Below are positions 51,951 to 56,154 of a stretch of DNA of 56,154 nt, piece after piece; the first letter of the stretch is position 1, and the number at the start of each line of letters is the position of its first letter. Made by a program: the position numbers and the translations under genes. Origin of the DNA: an uncultured Clostridia bacterium (GTDB lineage Bacteria; Bacillota; Clostridia; Christensenellales; Borkfalkiaceae); NCBI GenBank assembly GCA_947626105.1, contig CANQQY010000009.1, forward strand, positions 1 to 56,154. The letters are read 5' to 3'. The notes under the pieces are model-generated. The model saw only the letters and a list, made by a program, of their open reading frames with translations. It was not told the DNA's origin and did not search any database.

Positions 51951-53486
51951 ATGCAACATCAAAAAGTCCTCGTGCTCGATTTCGGGGGACAGTACAACCA
52001 ACTCATTGCGCGGCGCGTCCGCGATCTCGGCGTCTATTGCGACTTGAAACCCTTTGAAATGACTGCGAAGGAGATCAAGGCGTACGATCCGATCGGGATC
52101 ATCTTTACGGGCGGGCCGAACAGCGTCTACGACGAAGCCTCTCCGCGGATCGGAAGAGAAATTTTAGAGCTCGGGATCCCCGTGCTCGGGATCTGCTACG
52201 GTTGCCAGCTCATCGCCCACACTCTCGGCGGCAGGGTGGAACATGCGCATATGAGCGAATACGGCAGGCGGGAGTTTACCTTGGCGAAGGAAAGCCCGCT
52301 TTTCGACGGCTTGCCGCCCGTGAGCGTCTGTTGGATGAGCCATACCGATCTCGTAAAAGATCTTCCCGAAGACTTCGAAACGCTTGCTTTCACCCAGAGC
52401 TGTCCGCAAGCGGTCTTTGGGAATGAAGAAAAGAAGATCTACGGCGTGCAATTTCATCCCGAAGTCGCGCATACCGTCTACGGAAATCTACTCTTAAAGA
52501 ATTTCCTCTACCGCATCTGCGGCGCGAGAGGGGATTGGACGGTGAAGGGCTTTGTTTCGGAAGAGGTGGAAAAAATCAAGCAAAAGGTCGGAAGCGGCAA
52601 GGTGCTATGCGCCATGTCGGGCGGGGTGGATTCTGCCGTCGCCGCGACCCTTGTATACAGAGCGGTGGGGGACAGGCTGACCTGTGTGTTTGTGGATCAC
52701 GGCCTTCACCGCAAAAACGAGCCCGAAGAGGTCTTGTCCGTGTTCCGCGACGGGCTCGGAATGAACCTTGTGAAGGTGGACGCAAAGGATCTCTTTTTGA
52801 ACGCCCTGAAAGGTGTGACGGATCCCGAACAAAAGCGCAAGATCATCGGCAAACTCTTTATCGAAGTCTTTGAAAAAGAGGCGAACAGAATCGGCGCGGT
52901 GGACTTTTTGGTGCAGGGGACGATCTATTCCGACGTCGTGGAGAGCGGCAAGGGAAAGAGCGCGGTGATAAAATCGCACCATAACGTAGGCGGGCTTCCT
53001 TCCGTCGTGGATTTCAAGGAGATCGTCGAGCCTCTCCGCGACCTTTTCAAGGATGAAGTGCGGCGGGTGGGGACAGAGCTCGGACTGTCCGACGAGATCG
53101 TTTGGAGGCAACCATGTCCGGGACCCGCGCTCGCCATCCGCATTATGGGCGAGGTGACGGAGGAAAAACTCGAAACGATCCGCGACGCGGACGCGATCTT
53201 TTGCGAGGAGATCGCTCGGGCGGGGCTAAATAAGGAGATCTGGCAATATTTCGCCGTCCTCACGGACAGTAAAACGGTGGGCGTACAGGGGGATTTCCGC
53301 ACTTACGAGAACGTGATCGCCCTCCGCGCCGTGACGAGCGTAGACGCGATGACCGCCGACTGGGCGCGCATTCCCTTCGAGGTCTTGGCGCAGGTCTCCA
53401 ACCGCATTACGAACGAGGTAAAGCATGCGAACCGCGTCGTTTACGACATTACTTCCAAGCCCCCCGCGACCATTGAGTGGGAGTGA
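51951..53486 (+). CDS. guaA: GMP synthase (glutamine-hydrolysing)
   Basis: 511-residue bifunctional GMP synthetase, converting XMP to GMP with glutamine and ATP. The N-terminal class I amidotransferase domain ([20 protein letters not shown]) has nucleophile Cys82 in GICYGCQ and the His/Glu pair in QFHPEV (about 168). The ATP-pyrophosphatase domain has the P-loop SGGVDS at 223-228 and DHGLHRKNE; the C-terminal dimerisation domain ends with [13 protein letters not shown]. All catalytic residues are present. The ATG at 51951 has GGAG 8 nt upstream and gives the usual length. It does not overlap another gene; a hairpin with a T-run overlaps its stop. Confidence 0.97.
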   Translation: MQHQKVLVLDFGGQYNQLIARRVRDLGVYCDLKPFEMTAKEIKAYDPIGIIFTGGPNSVYDEASPRIGREILELGIPVLGICYGCQLIAHTLGGRVEHAHMSEYGRREFTLAKESPLFDGLPPVSVCWMSHTDLVKDLPEDFETLAFTQSCPQAVFGNEEKKIYGVQFHPEVAHTVYGNLLLKNFLYRICGARGDWTVKGFVSEEVEKIKQKVGSGKVLCAMSGGVDSAVAATLVYRAVGDRLTCVFVDHGLHRKNEPEEVLSVFRDGLGMNLVKVDAKDLFLNALKGVTDPEQKRKIIGKLFIEVFEKEANRIGAVDFLVQGTIYSDVVESGKGKSAVIKSHHNVGGLPSVVDFKEIVEPLRDLFKDEVRRVGTELGLSDEIVWRQPCPGPALAIRIMGEVTEEKLETIRDADAIFCEEIARAGLNKEIWQYFAVLTDSKTVGVQGDFRTYENVIALRAVTSVDAMTADWARIPFEVLAQVSNRITNEVKHANRVVYDITSKPPATIEWE

Positions 53487-53507
53487 GACGAAAACTCTCT
53501 TTTTTTC
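53479..53507 (+). terminator. Terminator of guaA
   Basis: GGGAGT (53479-53484) pairs with ACTCTC (53494-53499), including one G-T pair, loop GAGACGAAA, followed by eight T. The stem overlaps the guaA stop codon. Confidence 0.8.
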
Positions 53508-53537
53508 ATAGAAATAAAAACTACTAATGGGGAAATT

Positions 53538-54395
53538 ATGATTTTTTTAACATATCAATCTGTAGATACGCTTGAAGAAATTTCCGAAGACAAACTTTCC
53601 CATTCACTTTGGGCGATCCCTCTCACAAATCTTCGTGATACTTTTACATCCTTGTTCTGCTGCGCTCCGAATCGAATGGAGGTTTTGATTGTTCTCGAAT
53701 CAGAGCAATATCATCGCATTGATAAAGTAGGATGGTATCAGGCGATCAAGGATTCACAGGATGACGAAAGTCCTGACCCTTCTCATTTTTTTTGCGAGGA
53801 AACCGACGATCTCCATTCAGAATTCCTGTTGGATAGCGTCACTTTGGAGAATATCAGGTTTATGGTGCCGATAGCAGAAATCGGGGAATCAGCAGATATT
53901 CTTGATCATGACGGAATTCAGATGGATCCATCAATGAAGCTTTATCTACAAGGGTTGGCGGAGCGTATTATCTCAAATATTGGTTTTCCGCTTGAGTTTA
54001 ATATGGCGTTCGGAATGGATCGAAAATATGCCGAATATCGCTGTGAAATGCAGCCGAAGAAGATCGCTTTCGAATTCGTGTATTTTCCCATTGTTTTTTA
54101 CTTTTTTTCGGTAAAAAAGGATGGGACTACATTTGATGTGCGATATTTGTCGAACATGATTACCATGAGTGCAAATAAACTCCAACGCCTGAACGACAAA
54201 TTTACTATTTGGTCATACAATGATTGCAGCCGTGAGGGTTTCGATGCGGTAACTTCGGAGATCAAGCAGTGTATCATCGACGATAAAAATGTCGTACTTC
54301 GGTTCGTAAATGGACCGAAAATAGAGAGGAATGAACTTTGTCCGTGCGGGAGTGGGAAGAAATTCAAAAAATGTCACGGTTTTTTGATCTTATGA
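53538..54395 (+). CDS. SEC-C motif protein, AT-rich, unknown function
   Basis: 285-residue protein whose last 20 residues form a SEC-C zinc-binding motif (ELCPCGSGKKFKKCHG: C-x-C-x8-C-H), as found at the SecA C terminus and in many accessory proteins. The rest is not recognised: it starts MIFLTYQSVDTLEEISEDKL, has an acidic middle and a beta-rich region (AFEFVYFPIVFYFFSVKKDG). There is no signal peptide. Base composition is visibly AT-richer than the flanking guaA and glycosyltransferase genes, and codon use is unlike the neighbours (many TTT, ATA and AAT), which suggests recent acquisition. The only site upstream of the ATG is a GGGG 9 nt away, so expression may be weak. It is a single gene with its own unit. 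Confidence 0.8.
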   Translation: MIFLTYQSVDTLEEISEDKLSHSLWAIPLTNLRDTFTSLFCCAPNRMEVLIVLESEQYHRIDKVGWYQAIKDSQDDESPDPSHFFCEETDDLHSEFLLDSVTLENIRFMVPIAEIGESADILDHDGIQMDPSMKLYLQGLAERIISNIGFPLEFNMAFGMDRKYAEYRCEMQPKKIAFEFVYFPIVFYFFSVKKDGTTFDVRYLSNMITMSANKLQRLNDKFTIWSYNDCSREGFDAVTSEIKQCIIDDKNVVLRFVNGPKIERNELCPCGSGKKFKKCHGFLIL

Positions 54396-54451
54396 CCGAA
54401 GTATCATGCGTCGATCCGTCCAATTGCCCTCGGAACTCTTTCGGGAGAGTT

Positions 54452-55492
54452 TTAAGAGGAAGGCCGGTTCGCGAAAAATTTTTGATTGAACAGAACAGAC
54501 GGATGCGCGGGGGCGAGAGCCTCCGCTTTTTTATGATACTTTTTCGCCGTTTCCCTGTCGCCGAGCCGCCAATAACAGACGACGAGCTGTAAACAGGGGG
54601 TAAGATTGCGGCATGCGGGCTCCTCGAAGTCTCCCTCGGCGGCGTGATCTTTGCACGAAAGGGCGGCTTCATACCAAAAAGCCGCCTGCGCGTATTGCCC
54701 CCGCTTCATGAACAGCTCCCCGATGCGGCAGAGCACAAAGGCGCGGGGTTCTCCGTACAGAAAACTTCTTAGCAGCGCTTGCAGGGCTTCGGTCTCTCTG
54801 TTCATTCCTTCATAGCATCGGGAGAGGGTCTCGCACGCGGCGATCTTATTGACATACCAGCCCTCTCCGTCGAGCATCTTCCCGAGGACGGCGGCGGATT
54901 CCGTATAGAGGCGGTGATAGAAGAGCTCTCTGCCGTAGTAGAAGAGATCCCGCGGGGAGAGGGGCTCCTCTTCCGCCCATTTGAGATAGATATCGAGATT
55001 TCTTCTGCTTTTTTCCTTTCTGTCGGGGAGATGCCGCACAAAAAAGGGATAGCGGGCTACGGTTCCGCGCGGGGGGATCGCTTCATGCACCCGCCCCTCG
55101 AATCGGTAATGCATTTCCCGCCGCAGAAAGCGTTCCCGCTCATAGGAGAGCGTCCCGGAAAGATAGGGGCAGTACACCATATCGGGCTTTTCCGCTTCCA
55201 AAAAAGATCGCAGGGCGGAGAAATCCGTGTTTTCCGCAACATCGTCGGCGTCGAGCCACAAGAGATACTCCCCGTTTGCACGCGAAAATGCTTCATTCCG
55301 CGCATAGGAGAAATCGTCCTTCCACGGAAGGGAAAATACGCGGTCCGTGTACCGTCTTGCGATCCCGACCGTCCCGTCCGCCGAACCCGTGTCTGCGATG
55401 ACGATCTCATCGACAAGCTCCTTTATGCTTTCGAGACAGCGCGCAAGGGTCTTTTCTTCATTCCGTACGATCATACAAAGAGATATCAGCAT
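54452..55492 (-). CDS. GT2-family glycosyltransferase with TPR-like C terminus
   Basis: 346-residue protein. The N-terminal 220 residues are a GT-A fold family 2 glycosyltransferase: LISLCMIVRNEEKTLARCLE, EIVIADTGSADGTVGIAR, FSYARNEAFSRANGEYLLWL and the DADD nucleotide-sugar metal motif. The C-terminal part (about 220-335) has TPR-like helices (YTESAAVLGKMLDGEGWYVN, MKRGQYAQAAFWYEAAL). Proteins of this plan in clostridia are often linked to spore or surface glycosylation. It is divergent from the collagen-like gene next door, and such GXX proteins are often O-glycosylated on Thr, so that protein is a candidate acceptor; this is inference. A GAGGTG site precedes the ATG. Confidence 0.88.
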   Translation of the reverse strand: MLISLCMIVRNEEKTLARCLESIKELVDEIVIADTGSADGTVGIARRYTDRVFSLPWKDDFSYARNEAFSRANGEYLLWLDADDVAENTDFSALRSFLEAEKPDMVYCPYLSGTLSYERERFLRREMHYRFEGRVHEAIPPRGTVARYPFFVRHLPDRKEKSRRNLDIYLKWAEEEPLSPRDLFYYGRELFYHRLYTESAAVLGKMLDGEGWYVNKIAACETLSRCYEGMNRETEALQALLRSFLYGEPRAFVLCRIGELFMKRGQYAQAAFWYEAALSCKDHAAEGDFEEPACRNLTPCLQLVVCYWRLGDRETAKKYHKKAEALAPAHPSVLFNQKFFANRPSS

Positions 55493-55585
55493 CTGTCACC
55501 TCTTTTCTCCTTTCAGGATATGATGAAATAGGGCGGTATGTTTCCGCCCAACTCCCCGAGCGATCGGGAGAAACGGAGGAAAACT

Positions 55586-55987
55586 ATGTATATGTACAGA
55601 CGCTGCTGCAATTGCGGGAATTGTCCCTGCACCTGCGGCAACAATTCCGGATGCAACGGCGGGATCCCCGTTGTGATCCGCGGCGCGACCGGACCCACGG
55701 GTCCCACAGGTCCGCAGGGCCCTGCGACCGTCACGGTGGGACAGACGATCACGGGCGAGCCCGGGACGGCGGCTTCCGTCACTTCGACGGGAGGCGTGAA
55801 CGCCGTCCTTACCTTTACCATTCCCCGCGGCGCGACGGGCGCAACGGGCGCAACGGGCGTTACGGGTCCGCAGGGCGTGCAGGGCATTCAGGGCGTGCAG
55901 GGTCCGCAGGGACCCCAAGGCGCCCAAGGCGTCGCGGGCGCAGTCGGCGCAACGGGTGCGACAGGCCCCACAGAACAAGTGCTTTAA
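55586..55987 (+). CDS. Collagen-like GXX repeat protein (exosporium/BclA-like)
   Basis: 133-residue protein. The N terminus is Cys-rich ([20 protein letters not shown]), then come [14 protein letters not shown], a short [19 protein letters not shown] beta segment including a BclA-like [11 protein letters not shown], and two blocks of collagen-like GAT/GVQ/GPQ triplets up to [10 protein letters not shown]. Clostridial and Bacillus relatives sit on the spore surface; the Cys-rich head could cross-link the layer. It lacks the globular trimerisation domain that usually follows the collagen part, so it is short. The ATG at 55586 has GGAGGA 5 nt upstream. It is divergent from a GT2 glycosyltransferase gene and ends with a clear terminator. 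Confidence 0.85.
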   Translation: MYMYRRCCNCGNCPCTCGNNSGCNGGIPVVIRGATGPTGPTGPQGPATVTVGQTITGEPGTAASVTSTGGVNAVLTFTIPRGATGATGATGVTGPQGVQGIQGVQGPQGPQGAQGVAGAVGATGATGPTEQVL

Positions 55988-56017
55988 GGGAAAAATCAAA
56001 AGCGGGAAGTTATGGTA

Positions 56018-56056
56018 AGAAAGTTCGTGAGCAAAAATCATGAGCTTTCTTTTTTT
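56018..56056 (+). terminator. Terminator of the collagen-like gene
   Basis: AGAAAGTTCGTGA (56018-56030) pairs with TCATGAGCTTTCT (56038-56050) as 13 pairs, two of them G-T; loop GCAAAAA; followed by a T-run. Confidence 0.88.
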
Positions 56057-56088
56057 GCAATATTATTATTCAGATCCGCTCAAAACCG

Positions 56089-56117
56089 TTGACAATCATA
56101 TTGTTTCGCGCTATAAT
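56089..56117 (+). promoter_or_regulatory. Promoter at the right window edge
   Basis: TTGACA (56089-56094) and TATAAT (56112-56117) are 17 nt apart, a consensus vegetative promoter for the gene beginning at the window edge. Confidence 0.88.
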
Positions 56118-56138
56118 AGTTAAAAGGATGAAGTCATT

Positions 56139-56154
56139 ATGGTAAAACAAGTTC
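56139..56154 (+). CDS. Start of a gene cut by the window edge
   Basis: ATG-GTA-AAA-CAA-GTT follows AAAGGA at about 56123-56128 and the consensus promoter. Only MVKQV is visible, so no identity can be given. The other ATG at 56128 meets a stop after five codons. Confidence 0.5.

Noticed and set aside
54338-54592. Small gene overlapping the 3' end of the SEC-C gene
   Set aside because: It runs over the SEC-C stop and into the 3' end of the glycosyltransferase gene on the opposite strand, with no ribosome binding site.

Overview
The window looks like chromosomal DNA of an uncultured, moderately GC-rich gut-type Firmicute of the class Clostridia. The signs are strong GGAGG-type ribosome binding sites, promoters with TTGACA-17-TATAAT spacing, a DUF2383-like clostridial protein, BspA/InlB-type surface lipoproteins and a collagen-like GXX protein. 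A Christensenellales/Borkfalkiaceae-like placement is my guess only; no rRNA gene is present to test it. 

Layout. 1-3806: tRNA-Thr(CGU), a small operon (NUDIX hydrolase, TcdA-like E1 protein, lipoprotein, TtcA-like tRNA thiolase), a block of intergenic repeats and a DUF2383-like four-helix protein. 3968-20976: one promoter, then about 17 kb of co-directional genes ending in a strong terminator. They encode two ABC sugar permeases (the first carries an extra extracellular beta-propeller-like domain), a solute-binding lipoprotein, two GH99/71-like lipoproteins, a large adhesive surface protein and two paralogous glycosidase-like surface proteins. 21155-34974: a DeoR-family repressor divergent from rhaB and rhaA, a 1420-residue modular surface protein, cytoplasmic GH106-like and GH78-like rhamnosidases and an SGNH esterase lipoprotein. 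Together these read as a utilisation locus for a rhamnose-containing glycan: surface cutting and deacetylation, ABC import, cytoplasmic rhamnose release, then isomerisation and phosphorylation. No rhamnulose-1-phosphate aldolase and no ABC ATPase lie in the window.

35312-41765: an iron-dependent alcohol dehydrogenase, a membrane protein/LemA/HAD operon (the HAD gene is frameshifted), and a preQ1-I riboswitch controlling a VUT/YhhQ-type queuosine-precursor transporter that overlaps a short-chain dehydrogenase gene. 41882-47745: a 1905-residue BspA/InlB-type lipoprotein with a recent 459-bp internal duplication. 48360-56154: a lipoprotein, a membrane protein overlapping guaB, guaA, an AT-rich SEC-C protein, a GT2 glycosyltransferase with a TPR-like tail, a collagen-like protein, and the promoter and first codons of another gene.

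The two signals most worth following are these. First, four surface proteins of the rhamnose locus share a C-terminal G-C-G-S + hydrophobic helix + basic tail, while every other exported protein with a recognisable anchor is either a lipoprotein or a plain membrane protein; this resembles an invariant-Cys CTERM sorting signal. Second, a family of about 107-bp MITE-like intergenic elements has 21-bp terminal inverted repeats and a modular multi-hairpin interior, and occurs with two other repeat families at operon ends.
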